Shown here: in pieces, positions 10,087 to 22,560 of the stretch
Position numbering within the stretch: the stretch's first letter is position 1
Layout of the letters: the number at the start of each line of letters is the position of its first letter
Source: Eremophila alpestris peregrina
Taxonomy: Eukaryota > Chordata > Aves > Passeriformes > Alaudidae
DNA length: 64,000 nucleotides
Direction of reading: 5' to 3'
NCBI GenBank assembly: GCA_009792885.1
Contig: WMCF01000015.1
Span: 13,080,053-13,144,052 of the forward strand
Position numbers and translations under genes: made by a program
Notes under the pieces: generated by a model
Told to the model about the DNA's origin: nothing
What the model saw: the letters and a program-made list of their open reading frames with translations, nothing else
Database searches by the model: none

Positions 10087-11941
10087 AAATCCATGACTGA
10101 AATAATTCATCAAATCAATAGACAGAGGAAGTATAATGAAATCCAGTCTCACAAAGAAAAAAACATGAGTGAGCAGTTTTAGACCAGTTAAAAGAAATAC
10201 TTTTCCGTCTTATTTCTATTCATATGAAATTGGTACAATATTCAGAATTATAAATAGAACATGATCTACACCAATCATTTGTTTTTACTCTTAATTGTGT
10301 GGGTTTTTTTTTTAATTTATCTATAACATATAATTAGGGATTGCTCTAAGGGAGCAATTTATCTCACAAACACCTGGCATTTCTAACTTTTAATGAGTTA
10401 TGGTAATCAGTGAACCCCTTAAATTAATAACTGCCTTAAAACCACCTCTCTATTTTAAGGAACAACCTTACAAATGCAGAAACCTATGCTTCTTGGCAAC
10501 TATGGTAGCATTTGAAATGTCTGTGTCTCTGGGCACTTCAAACTAATATTTCATTAGTTGTTAAAACAGGGTAAGGTCTTTGCTCTCTGTCGATTGCCAA
10601 ATAAATTGTCATGAGGAATTGTTTTTCCCCTCTAGTACATCACTTTTTCTTGTTTGCTTGTTTTCTGTCCCTGATTCTGGAACATGCACAAGGGGTTTGC
10701 TTTATCGGAGATTAATAATATCATTGCTATATATAATTTTGTTTTTTGGGGTTTTTTTATTTGCAGTTGTTTTTTACATGTATTGAAATTTGATTTTTAA
10801 TGCCGCCTTTAGTCAGTTTATCATCCAATCTTGACTAGATATAACTCTCCTTGACAATAAAACCAAAGGTAAGAATTTTGGAAATACAACTGCTATGTTA
10901 GCATTCAAAAAAGATAGTTTGTTGAATTACAAGTTAGTAATGAGAGCATGCTGAGGAATTGTGGAAACATCTTAAATTCTCATTGCGTCCTGATCTTCAG
11001 TGACCTTTCATCCCAGATAAAGGCTGTTCATGATGCTACATCAGTCATTGTAAGGTAAATGAGACGGACTTCCAAGGGTGAACAGCACTCTGGGCAGTAA
11101 AAGCTGGATCTGCAACTTTTATTTTTTTTCTTCAGCTCAGTTTCATTAACTATTACAGAGATCAATCTCCTTTACCTGGTGCATTTCTAATCACATTTGT
11201 GCTAGATGAGAATTCATTAGTATCTGTAAATTGCACAGAAAAAGCACTGACACCTAGCCACTGCTACTCTTATATCAGGGAAATTTAAAAGGAAGTCATA
11301 CATATTATTTCTACTATCTTTTAGCTTTAGGTAACCCAAGACAGAGAAATCTGGTGTAAAGAAATGGTAGTTTCATCTTTGCAAAACTCAGGGGATTGTT
11401 CACAGAGACAGGAACCCATTTGATGAATTTAGCTTTCATTTTGCTAAAGAGTTACTTACTAATAGCTCTCATTTCGAAATATATGAACCATTTATAAAAA
11501 TGTACAATGCATATATTTTAGTATGAGAGCAGTCTTGAACCACTCCATTTACTGACATCCATGACAATGCATTATATATTCTTGACTTGATGAACGCAAC
11601 TTTAGTAGCTATAGATATAGAAGGAAGAGAAATTTAGAAATTTAGGAAGAGAAAATGAGGTAAATGCTTACTTTTGCAGAGACATATTATAGTTAAATTT
11701 TTTGTTTCTAATTTAAATAAGTATTCTTACAAGCATATAAATGCTCATAAGCATAAGATATTCTTTCTATAAAGAATATCTCATAATCTATTCTAAATTC
11801 CAATCAAAAATATCCCAAATTGTATGAGCTCCCACATATATCACAATATTTGCTCTATATTATACACTTGAATATTTTTTAAAGCACACACTTCTGGATA
11901 TACATACATATGTATATACTTATATATGCCTGCAGTTATAT

Positions 11942-12005
11942 CTGGACTGGGTCTGGCTGGAATGGAGCTAATTTTTTCTTAAAAGTTCATTGTCATGGCA
12001 TTTTG
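11942..12005 (+). mobile_element. Short LTR fragment, ERVL-like, plus strand
   Basis: ACTGGGTCTGGCTGGAATGG followed by AGCTAATTTTTT resembles the 5' part of a common avian ERVL-type LTR whose block reads (C)TGGGATGGAGTTAATTTT. A related block occurs in the 44.1 kb LTR and, reversed, in the 51.6 kb LTR. Only some 60 bases are recognisable here, and the match fades quickly to the right. Confidence 0.45.
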
Positions 12006-12149
12006 CATGAAAGTTTCACTGATCAGAAAATTAATTGTGAGAAATTCCCTAAGTTTATCCTGACTGATAAAAGCATAATTATTCCTGTCTCTGCTCTTAG
12101 GACTGGTGTGGTTTTTATTACGCAGGGGATAGTCCCATACCAGAAGAGT

Positions 12150-13296
12150 ACTTTCAAGTAGGTGATGGTAGTGGGAGATTTGACTATTAGATATAGACAG
12201 GTGGGTTTGTCTCAGAAAAATGGATGGCAATTCCCCTGTTGAGTGTAAATGCAGTGAACTTCACAAGATGCTCAGAAAAGCAGCCAGGGATCCTGCTCTC
12301 TGGTCCTTATTGTTAATATATAGGAGGGCATAGGAACATTCTGGAGGTTAAACTTGGACTCCAACCTAGGAGATCAATATCCTTGAGCTCTACCATAAGG
12401 TTCTGTGAAATAATTCTAGTCCCACATGTGAGGCCCAGGAGGCAGAGAGGAGGAATCAAATGTCCCAGTGAATAAATGAGATTGTGCCAGAGAGGTGAGG
12501 CATTTAGAATGTTACAAATAACAAAAAAACTGCACAGGAAGAAAAACTTTCCCCTTCGTCAAAGTGGAACAAGGCTGCTGGCATTGAAAACTAAAAGATC
12601 ACAGAGGAATATTTCAAATAAAACCCAGGCAGACAGTCAGGTGTTGGGGGATTTCCATGCCTGATACTTGTTAATGTGCAACCAGGACTGCCTGACATTC
12701 ACCACAGAGTTTTGAAGGAGCCCAAGTGTGAAGTTGTAGAAGCAGAAGCCAAAATGTGTAAGACATCATCACAAACTGCAGCTGTGCCAGAGGACTGGCA
12801 GGTCACCAATGTAACTCACAGGTATGGACAGGGCTCTGAGGGGAATCCTAGGAACTAAAGACATATGAACCTGGCTTCTTTCCTGAGCAGCCATCTGGCA
12901 GAGTCAGTAACAAAATTTAAAACCACTGAAATAATAAAAACATGGAAAAACCTAGTCTGATAGGAAAGAATCAGAAAGGATTTTTTCCTGTCAGGAAAGA
13001 ATCTGAAATAAGAAATCACCCTCAAAATCCCTACTGTTAATTAAGGAGTTTGGAAGACTAAATGGATAAGAGATATAGGATAGTGAAAAATTATTTGTAA
13101 TTTGGAAAATTCTTTTATTAAAAATCAGTAACAAAAATAAGTTGTAACAGGAAAAGCTGTTTTTCTTGTTTGAAATGAGGTTAAGGAAGGCAAAGCAAGT
13201 TCTCTCTTTGGGTGGAAAAGGATCACCAATAGATTCTCCATAAATCAGTGTGAGGATTAGTTTCATTCAACATTTTCATCAATGACTTGGAGTAGA
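12150..13296 (+). mobile_element. Old degenerate CR1 ORF2 copy, plus strand
   Basis: Several widely spaced plus-strand pieces match CR1 ORF2 in the right order. MVVGDLTI near 12165 resembles the endonuclease GDFN motif. DIHHRVLKE (about 12694) and VPEDWQVTNVT (about 12787) match the start of the reverse transcriptase, and FNIFINDLE in the last 35 bases matches its palm. Spacing from VPEDW to the palm is near the CR1 norm, while the endonuclease-to-RT spacing is short, which implies a deletion. Many stops and frameshifts make it non-functional. The part between 12200 and 12670 is too diverged to align by eye, so treating all pieces as one copy is inference. Confidence 0.6.
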
Positions 13297-14065
13297 AGTC
13301 TGCAGTGAAACTGCCCTGGTCCTGCTGGCCACACTGTTGCTGATCCAGGCCAGGATGCCTGGACATTTTTGGCCCCCTGGGCACAGCTGGTTCATGTTCA
13401 GCTGCTGTTGACCAGCACCCCCAGGTCCTTTTCCACCAGCCATGTTTCCAGCCACTGTCCCCAGCCTGTAGCACTGCCTGGGGTTGTTGTGACCCAAGGG
13501 CAGGACCCAGCACTTGGCCTTATTCAGCTTTGTACCACTGACCTCAGCCTATCAATACAGACTGTCCAGGGCCCTGTGCAGAGACTTCATGACCTCCAGC
13601 AGATCAACACTCCTACCCAGTTTGTCATCTGTGAGCTTACTGAGGGTACACTCAATCACCTCATCCAAATAACTGATAAAGATATTTAACAGGCCTGACC
13701 ATAGTACTGAGCCCTGGGAAATACCTCTTGTGACTAGAAACCAAATGGATTTTATTCCATTCACCACCACTCCCTTGAGAGACCATGCAGACAGTTTTTA
13801 TGCAGTGAACAGTCACCTGCCCAAAAAATGAGCAGCCAATTTCTCCAAGAGAAGCTGTCAAAGGCTTTACTGAAGTCTAGATAGATAATATTCATAACCT
13901 TTTCCTGATCCACTAAATGCGTTATAGACACAGAGACAGAGATCAGGCTGGTCAAGCAGGATCTGCCTTTCATAAACCCATTCTGGCTGGGCCTGACCCT
14001 CTGTTATTTACATGGCTCATGATGGCACTGAATGATCTGCTCCTGCAGAATATCTTGGAGTGTAT
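13297..14065 (-). mobile_element. CR1 LINE reverse transcriptase fragment, minus strand
   Basis: Minus-strand frames carry CR1 RT landmarks in order: KGRSCLTSLISV, then VMNIIYLDFSKAFDS, then ISQGSVL, NIFISYLDEVIECTLSKLTD, and further down GHNNPRQCYRLG and ILAWISNSVASRTR. The YADD-type catalytic box reads LTDDKL and is changed. The pieces fall in three overlapping frames, so at least two frameshifts separate them, plus stops. It is truncated at both ends and lacks the 3' UTR. It abuts an oppositely oriented older CR1 at 13296/13297. Confidence 0.9.
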
Positions 14066-14648
14066 ACATTTTGGCTACTGTGCAGCTGCGTTTTCTCTAT
14101 GTGTCAAGGAAGACAGAGTTACCAAAGGGCACAGCAAAGGACAACTGCAACAATTACAGAGCTGGAACAGAAGCAACCCTGCCTTTTAAAATACCTTTTT
14201 TCAGTTTAAAGAATAAGAGTGAATGTATCCTAGGTGGATACATCCCTAGAAGGCTGATTCCTTAGTCATTTGATGAAGTGTTTAAGTCAAAGGCTTTTTT
14301 AGGACATTTAATATTTCAAAGAAATTTTAGGATGTCTTGATTGGGAATTTAAATTTAATTCAAGACCAAGTCTTTGATGCCGGAAACCAGAAACCTGAGT
14401 ATTATCTCCAGCAAAACGGAGTTAATTTTCGGATTCAGAAATCAAGGGCTTGAATTACTTGTCTAAACAAGAGCAAAGTAAGGTCCTTGCACCACTAAAA
14501 CTTTTAGAGTGCCTGATACATCTGCGCAGGGACTGTTCATGTAACACCACGTCCTCTGGAGCAGCAGATGGAGGCCAAAACAGAAAAATCAGTGCATTTT
14601 GCAGTTATATACAGGAAATTAAACTGCACATACTATGTCCTATCTGTA

Positions 14649-14760
14649 ATTTAAAAAAAAAAAAAAACAACAAAAAAACACACAAACAAAAAACCCAAAC
14701 CAACAAACCAAAAAAAACACCAAAAGAAAAACCCCAAACCGAACAAACAAACAAAAAATA
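14649..14760. repeat. A-rich (CAAA)n low-complexity tract
   Basis: A poly(A) run followed by irregular CAAA/CCAAA units. It gives rise to spurious lysine/threonine-rich and phenylalanine-rich frames on the two strands. Confidence 0.9.
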
Positions 14761-16602
14761 AAAACCACCCAGACAGAAGAAAAAACACCTGAAAAATACA
14801 GGACCAAATAATATTAGAAGGCTAAATATTATGTCTGTGGTTTCACTCATGTAATAGCAAATAGCAGCTTTCTCAGTTCTTCGTGATGTGGAAATGATGA
14901 TGAATTTGGGTTGAAACAGATAAATGCAAGTTCTACTCAGCATTTATACAGATTATTATCTACAGGTTCTCTTACAGTTTCTAAACTTTAGATAATATCC
15001 ACTTTTGCCCTTGGAATTTCTTGCTAGCTGCAGGTCTAAAACTTTATATAATGAATTATAATTTACCTGACAATTAGTTGACAAAAGAAAAATAGGTAAT
15101 ATCTTAAGCAGTATCAAGCTTACTTTAAATGTGTAGTTCACCAATTTCTGCTGAAGAAATTCAAATGCAATATCTCTTTTTACTCCAGTAATATGGCTTG
15201 TAGTCACTATGATTTCACTTTAAAATGTCACTTTGTCTCCCTTAAAAAATAAAACAATGCATGTGCATTAAAATTGAATTTTAAATTATTATAGTAGTAA
15301 AAGTAAGGAATAGCTAGATAGGAAACATCTCTCAACTACCAAATAGTTGAGTCCTCACTCGAGTTTCTGTTATTCAACATTGTTCCACAGTTTTTTTCTT
15401 AAATGTTGGCAAAATGCATCTGCATAATTCAGGCTGAGAATTCATCTCCTCTCTAGGCAACTGAGGGGAACAGAAAAAGAGAAAGGAAAGAAAATAAAAA
15501 GGCAAGACTTTGGGACAATGCTTGAGCCTTTGTAAAATGATGTTGATTGTGTTGATTATGTTTTGTTTCTAAAAAAATGCACACAAGAAAAGAAAGGTGG
15601 AAACTTTCATCACTGATTGAATACAATGGGTTTTGATATTACTTGTGCTGAATGTTTTGATTATTATTTCCAATTTTCAGTTAGACTACTCTTTGTTAAA
15701 GTAAAATAAAGCAAATTGTCAACACTGAGAAAAAATCATGTTGACATGGAATGTTTTTACTATGATTTTGATCTTGAATTTAATGGAATATTCAACTTTA
15801 TTTGAAGTTTAGAATGAAACCAAACATTGATATGCTTCAGTAACAAAATTCATGCACTCTTCTCCAATTCAAACTGTACAGTTGAGTAGATTTAAATAAG
15901 GATGTGAGGAAAGGTAAAGTTATTAAAACATTGATGAGAAAAAAATCCCCCCAAAATATTTATCAAATCAGTGATAGTAAGAATACATTTAATAGTTCTC
16001 ATGCAATTCATAAATTATATTTACTGGTTTGATGATAAGAGGTCTCATAACTTTAGATGGTTTTTTGATATTGTTTGGATAGCTGTATTCTATGTATATT
16101 TTAAACTTCATGCCAGTGGACTGTGACTGACTCCATTTGGGGGACTAAAAGATCTGACCAAGAATTTAGATAGCAAGCAGGGTTCACCTATCAGTTCAGG
16201 ATATCAGTTACATACAAGTAATAAAATTTATTTTTGCATGAATATTTAGTAGTCTTCCATAATTTTTCTGAATTATAATGACTATTATTGCACAAGAATA
16301 AGAAAATGTTTCTCAAATGAAACTATAATATATTTAATAATAAACCCAACCATTTTGATTGCTCATTTCCCAATTATGTTATTCAATTCACAATCAAAAA
16401 ATATGATTAAAGACGGGAAATTGCCTTTTTTTTTTTTTTTTAATTGATACATCTCTACATATTCAGGCAGAGAAAGAGATTAATAGTATTTGGATGTATA
16501 CTGGTCTCATGCATAGTTTGTCTGAAGAAAATTTAAAATTTTTTGCTTGTTTAGAAATTTACAATGTGACAAACTAAAAGGTAACCCTTAAATGAGCATG
16601 GA

Positions 16603-16644
16603 GAATGAATGAATGAATGAATGAATGAATGAATGAATGAATGA
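16603..16644. repeat. (AATG)n microsatellite
   Basis: About ten perfect tetranucleotide units with clean borders. A run this long and this pure is likely polymorphic. Confidence 0.95.
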
Positions 16645-19600
16645 ACTTCTGAGTAGAAATTACTTTGTAATTGGTGGATTACACTTGTCTTCCACTAAAG
16701 GTTTTGATATTGGCTGCAGTAGAAAAATACAGTGGTTCCCATGTTACTGCAACCAATAGCTCTAAACCTGAGTATTGTAATTCTTGGAGAAGAGGTAAAA
16801 GAGGTTCTTAGATTAATAGAGACAAATTTTGATCTCAAATGGGAAAAACCACCCAAAAAATTTGCACAGAACTTTATGTGTTCCTGACAGATATTTCTAT
16901 CACATTTTTAATCTTTCTCTGCTTTTTCAGCCTTATTTAATTTTGAAACCAGTTGTAATCAGTTCTAGAACTAGACTAGAAGGTACAAGGCCAACATTTC
17001 CATCTTTATATTAAAAGTATTATATAAAATATGAGTGACCTGTAGTTTATCAGTTTGAACTACAGTTAGACTGAAGAAAAACACGAAGGACTATTAATGT
17101 TTTGCTGCTCTGGGATCATGTACTGATACAAGGAATGCTCAATCATTTTCAAGTTTCTCTTTTCTTTTTAATGCTTGTTTTCTGCAAATAATTGTTAAAA
17201 ATTTCTGTGAACAAAGAGAGATGAGACATTCCAGATGCATTACAGGACTGTTTTTAGGAGAAAAGGATAGTTTTTCGATTTTGTTCTTTCTTAGACTTTT
17301 GGGACTATGATTCTTGAGTTTTATTGCTTTTCACTTTACAAATGTGTCTTTTGTGTTAACAATAGATGCATTGTAGTTTCTGCAAAGGATTAATGGGAAA
17401 AATAATTATTTTTACCTATTCTGTTACTACTTTGGGGTTTTTTAAATGAACTTTTCAAGGGACACACCATTTTTAGAAGGAAGAATTTTGCCCTCTAAAA
17501 AACTTGTTAGTGTGTGAGCTTCTGTATTGAGTCACTTTTGAAAAAGTAAATTAAGGACTCTCCTTAAGACTGCATGGCATTTAATATAAAGCCAAATGTG
17601 ATGGTTACTAATTAGTTGAAGTTCTGTATATGGGTGACTGTTTCTCACTTTAGAATATTCTAGGTGCAGAAGAGTGAATCAGGCATAAATAAAAGGGAGA
17701 TGTAAAGCAAAGCAACAAAAAATTGCAACATAGATCATATACTATATAGTTTGCTATTTGTTAACTGGGACAAAATATGCATCTCCACACAAGGCAACAG
17801 GCCACATTTAAATGGCAGAAGGATATCTTACCTAACCTAATAATAATATCCAAGGCCATTTAGAGTGATTGCACAGGTCTGATTCACTTTCCCATTGAAT
17901 AATGTATTGGAACAGCTTTGCAATATTTTAATTAATTGATGAGTATGTGGTTTCCTTATCCATATTTTAGCATTAGATGACCAATCATTGTCTTCCATTC
18001 AATTAATCAATGAATCTTTCCATAATTTTTGTTTCTCAGTGTTAGCGATTTCCCACTGTAAGGTGTGACTCAGTGTAAAGAATTTTAAAACATTTGTAAT
18101 ATTTGTATATCAGCCATTAATCTGGTGAAAATACCCAGTAAATATTTCACTAGTTTATGTAAAAATCAAGTGATATTTGAAATGAAGGAAAAAAGAATGA
18201 TGCAGGGATAAAGTTTCATTAATTTTTAATACTTACTTTGGGGTTTTTTGCTTATAACTGGAATCAGTCAAACATCATGACATAGGGATTATTTAGAAAA
18301 GCTATATCTCTGTGATAGACTGAACAGTAGTTTGCTCTAACTTTGCTCAATAAATTCTGGATTTCAGGAACCTTTTACTAAGTCTTTCTTTTATACGAAG
18401 CCACACAAATATTGGTAAAAGGATTTTGAAAACTGTTTATTGTGGTTGTTTGACAAGATATAACGGTCTTAAATGACAAAGCTATATAGTTATGTTTGTC
18501 TGAAAAGACATTTGCCTTTACAATGCAGGCAAACACACAACTTGATGCAGTGATTCAACACTGTACAGGCAGGTGTTTAAAACATGGACAGTATGTGAGA
18601 ACTGATTTATGATGAACTAAAAATAGAACAAAAACTATCAGAGGTTTTTTTATTTTTGTAAAAAAAACACCCACATGGTAGACCATAACCATTTTTTCCA
18701 CAAAGGAAGAAAAAGCCACCACATCATTTAAAGAAGAAAACGATCTATTTTATTTAGGCATCAACTCTTTTCTCTCATCTCAGGTGGGTACTCAACAATA
18801 AATTTCAGTTCTATTTCTTACTCTGATAGTCTCACCTTTCTGAAACATAGATAACAGATGTCCTCCTCCCAGCTAGGTCAGATGATTGCTGTTCTTTTAG
18901 ACAGTGGCTTTGGTATGTAGGAAAGGTTACAACCATGTTGTACCAGACACTAGAACTTTCAATCACTTTTTCCTGGTTTCCCTAAATACTTCTAACTCTC
19001 CTTAGAATGTCAGTGTTTCGGGGTGTTTCCTCCCACTCTGATAATAGATTCTGTAGAGGGCAACTGCCACATGAAATCAGCAGCAACTAATTTACTTCAT
19101 GTAAATGTTCATGTAATGGTCTCCATCATTTTCTCAGTAGTTTATTAATTAAAAAATGTATCCTGAATCAGTATGGACAAAAAATGTATTTTTCCTTGGC
19201 AAACAAATTGCAAACTACTGTTTATAAATAATCCTGTTTCTCAAAAATTATGTTTTCTGGTTATACTCAAAAAAGACTTTATCAGCCAAGCAGACAGTAG
19301 AAGTGAAGCTGAAGTAATTGTCAGAGTAAATCCATTGCCATCCGTCTTTATTACACTAACATATAGAACTAGCTGGTGATATACCAGTTTCTTTCTGAGG
19401 TTGTTTCAGCTTTCTTCCTTGTTCAAATGATCCACAAATCTTGTTCTGAATGAAAGTGAAAGTACTTAATATTTACTTACATATGATTGATATTGCTGGA
19501 CAAACATGCCTTGTTACTCATAGCTGAAATATTTTTCTACATTACTTGGGCACAGAGGAAGAAAGCATTTTTCCATACCTTGCCAGGTAGAGGTGACACA

Positions 19601-21065
19601 TATGCTTCAGCTGTTACTGTCTTGATGATTCACTTTATTCCAAAGGTTAATACAGTTTCTGAATGTCATTGACTCTATAGCATGCATGAATTTATGATAA
19701 AATTACAGGTCAATATATTATGCCTTTCCATTTTTCACTTTATGAAGAATTTAGTGATAACACAGATGAACTACTTAGAGTACGAATTAATAGAAGGTAT
19801 TATATTCTAAAAATTAATGGAAAAATTTTCTTGAACCTAATTTTCATTGAAAAAAATATTGCTCAAATATCATGAAAGCCTCAACTATTAACAGAGGACA
19901 ACTCTATGAAGACCCTGCCCTGAAGTGACTCTCATAAAACAAATGCCAAAAAAATCCCCCTAAACTTCACAAGCTCTCTTGCAATTAGCTGGGCGACAGA
20001 CTCTCACATTTTCCCCCTTTACTGACCACTAAATTTATAGTGTTCCTCCATAATTACTTATGCCAGCTTCTTTTTTTTCCCTACATTTCTGTTAGTAAAA
20101 GAAACAGTGAAAACCAAACCTACACATCTCCTGCCTTCCTTTCCTCTGAGCTTAACTCACTTGTGTTATTCTTAGTACTCAGTCCAACCAATAGTAAATA
20201 AATGGCAGAAGGAGGATTATTACAATATTATTCCAAGTGTTCTTATTTAAAATTTTTCTGCTTCCCATCTTCTTCATTTATTTGACTGTTCCAAGAATGT
20301 ATAGCATCCTGTTGTATGTTCAAAATGCAATTAAAGCAAATTTAAAATTAGAGGCAATATAACCAAAAATGCAGGAAAAACCTGTATGTCTTCAGGGTAA
20401 GAATCAGTATATATGGTAGTATGACACCAAATGCAAAAGCTCTTTATGGGACAAGGACTTAGGACATTATCATTACTCAAGCAATTAAGATTTTGAGGAA
20501 AGAACTAAGTGTGATATCTACTTGATGCTATTCTGAGAGCTGCCAAATTTGAATCATCCTTTAGGACATCCCGTTTGCTCTTGACCATAAATGCAATTTT
20601 TAGTGTTTCTTGTGTTGTGACATATCTGTTCTACTGAATTATTGTACTCTTTTCATATGATGACAATAAGCTAACAGGAATTCTGTCTATGGCTAGACTC
20701 TAAAATGCATGTTTCAATATAGAGAATAATATATCTTAGCCATTTCTAATGATACAGATTTCTGCAATAAAGATATCTATGTGGACAATTCATTTGTTTT
20801 AGGAATGGAGCAGAATACAAGATTCCTGTGTTTAGTAAATTGGCATACAAAGGCGACCATAGCAGTCTACAGAACCATTGCAATCTCCTGCACACAGATG
20901 ACTTAAAAAAGATCATCTTGGTTCAGTTTATTATATGAAGTGATCAAATGAATAAAGAAACTGTCAAGAATTCTACTACTCTTCTTCAATCAATAAGAAT
21001 GGTTGATTTATATTAGCACGATTCTGCAAATAATCCTGTTCGATTTCTTTTTGGTTTGCTGTTAT

Positions 21066-21120
21066 ATCATGATGGGAGCTGATTATTACAGTAAGTCATA
21101 ATTTTGCTTCCCATCATGAT
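21066..21120. other. Strong inverted repeat (hairpin), 55 bp
   Basis: The left arm ATCATGATGGGAGC (21066-21079) pairs with the right arm GCTTCCCATCATGAT (21106-21120), with one bulged base. After a small internal loop (TG opposite TTT), ATTATTAC (21082-21089) pairs with GTCATAAT (21095-21102) with one mismatch, closing on a 5-base loop, AGTAA. This gives about 21 base pairs in a compact stem. The form is like a short microRNA precursor or a palindromic regulatory element. No CR1 or LTR sequence adjoins it. Function is unknown. Confidence 0.7.
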
Positions 21121-22249
21121 TTAGCATTAATCTTATGATCACATACTTGGTTTCAATTATTAACCACAAAGGAAACCAACAATATATTATTTATTGTAAT
21201 GGACATCAATTTGGATTTCAGGTGTGTTTTGCTTTTGACAGCTTTACTGCGATGGAACTTAAAAATATATCCCCTTTGGCCAAGTATTCAAATTCATGGA
21301 ATGACTAAATTTGTCCTAAAAAATTGAATGCAGCTACTACAATTGAACAAAAATACCAGGAAAACCATTATTATTGCTTTTCATTAGTATAGTGGGAGAG
21401 CCATTGGCAAATAAGATGAGTAAAGTCTCCTTTTGAAACTTTTAACATATGTAAACAAGAATATGGCCAATCATGTTGGCTAGCTGTTAAATACTCTTAC
21501 TGATTTTTACTTGTCTGAGTAAGACAAAAAGAAATTCCAGAACAGTGAAAGATAAATATTTAGAATAATGATTTTCAGTGACAAGTCTGATAGACATTTG
21601 CGAGTAGAATACAAAAGACACTCAGCAAGACTAAAAAATAAGCCAGTTTAAGAAACATGATAAAATGTGAGGGTTTGTAGGATCATTTTGTTCATACTTA
21701 TCCCAGTTCGCAGAACAATATGAAAATTTGCATCACAGAGTGAATGAAGGAACTTGAACACAGTAATGAATATGCTAACTGTATTGTATCATTATAGGTG
21801 GAGGAAGGTTATGCCCATTTGAAACCTACTGAATAAAACATCGTACAGAAGTTACTAATCAAAATATTCTAATACTATTATACACCTTCTATTTTTAGTT
21901 TGTTTAAGTGCAGATGGATCATATATGCTCTGATTATACTTGGTGATAGCTGCACAATTTCAGTGTGACCCTGACCTTGTTGTACACACAAGTTATCCAC
22001 AACCAAATTTACTCTGGATGAAAGATGGGTGATGTAGGGAGATAAACATTACTTGAGACTTGATCTTCTCTGCTAAAAATGTGACACAGGAACTGTAACA
22101 AAAAAAAAAAAAACAAACCTTAAAAAAATTAAAAATCTGACATAACAAAATGCAACAAAGTAAGAATTTTAAAGTAAATGAGATTTAGGTGATACAGGTG
22201 AAACTTAACTCTAGAGAGGGAAAACTTATCTATAACAAGGCACCACCAT

Positions 22250-22560
22250 GAAGTCCAGGCAAACACACATCCTGGGGCCCTAGACACCCATTATCTGGAT
22301 TGTAACTGGAGCCAGAACTGGTAATCTTTCTTTCTTTTTCCCTTTCTTTATCTCTTTCCTTCTCTGGTTTCCTTCTCTGTCTCACATTTCACTCTGCCCA
22401 TTGTTTAAAACCCACTACTATGGGATGTTTATGCTAGAAGATAAGGGACTAATACTGATTTCCATACAATAATAAAAATCTTTAAGCTTCTTTTGTAGAC
22501 CATTTGACTCCTTCATTCTTTTTCAAACACAAACACTTGTGACTCTTGAGTGCTCCCTTC
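22250..22560 (+). mobile_element. Possible old LTR remnant
   Basis: A stretch with a pyrimidine-rich segment (22327-22400), a CCCACTAC segment, then AATAAAAATCTTTAAGCTTC followed by CTTTTGTAGACC. This resembles the R/U5 end of a retroviral LTR with its AATAAA. No ends or target duplication could be found, so the call is tentative. Confidence 0.25.

Larger units (their letters stand above)
6417..11940. other. Long AT-rich non-coding stretch
   Basis: No supported coding frame or transposon. It contains an (AAAT)n run near 6578-6594, a degenerate 12-bp tandem repeat at 7141-7192, poly(A) at 9121-9136, a short (CA)n at 10071-10086, and an imperfect X-box-like site at 8725-8738. Open frames of 60-90 codons are scattered and show no domain, signal peptide or splice context that I trust. 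Confidence 0.55.

Noticed and set aside
14416..14430. GGAGTTAATTTT resembling the start of an ERVL-type LTR
   Set aside because: Neighbouring sequence on both sides does not follow the LTR, so the short match is probably chance.
14605..14943. 112-codon minus-strand frame rich in Phe, Cys and Leu resembling a membrane protein
   Set aside because: It is the antisense of the A-rich CAAA low-complexity tract, so the hydrophobic run is compositional.
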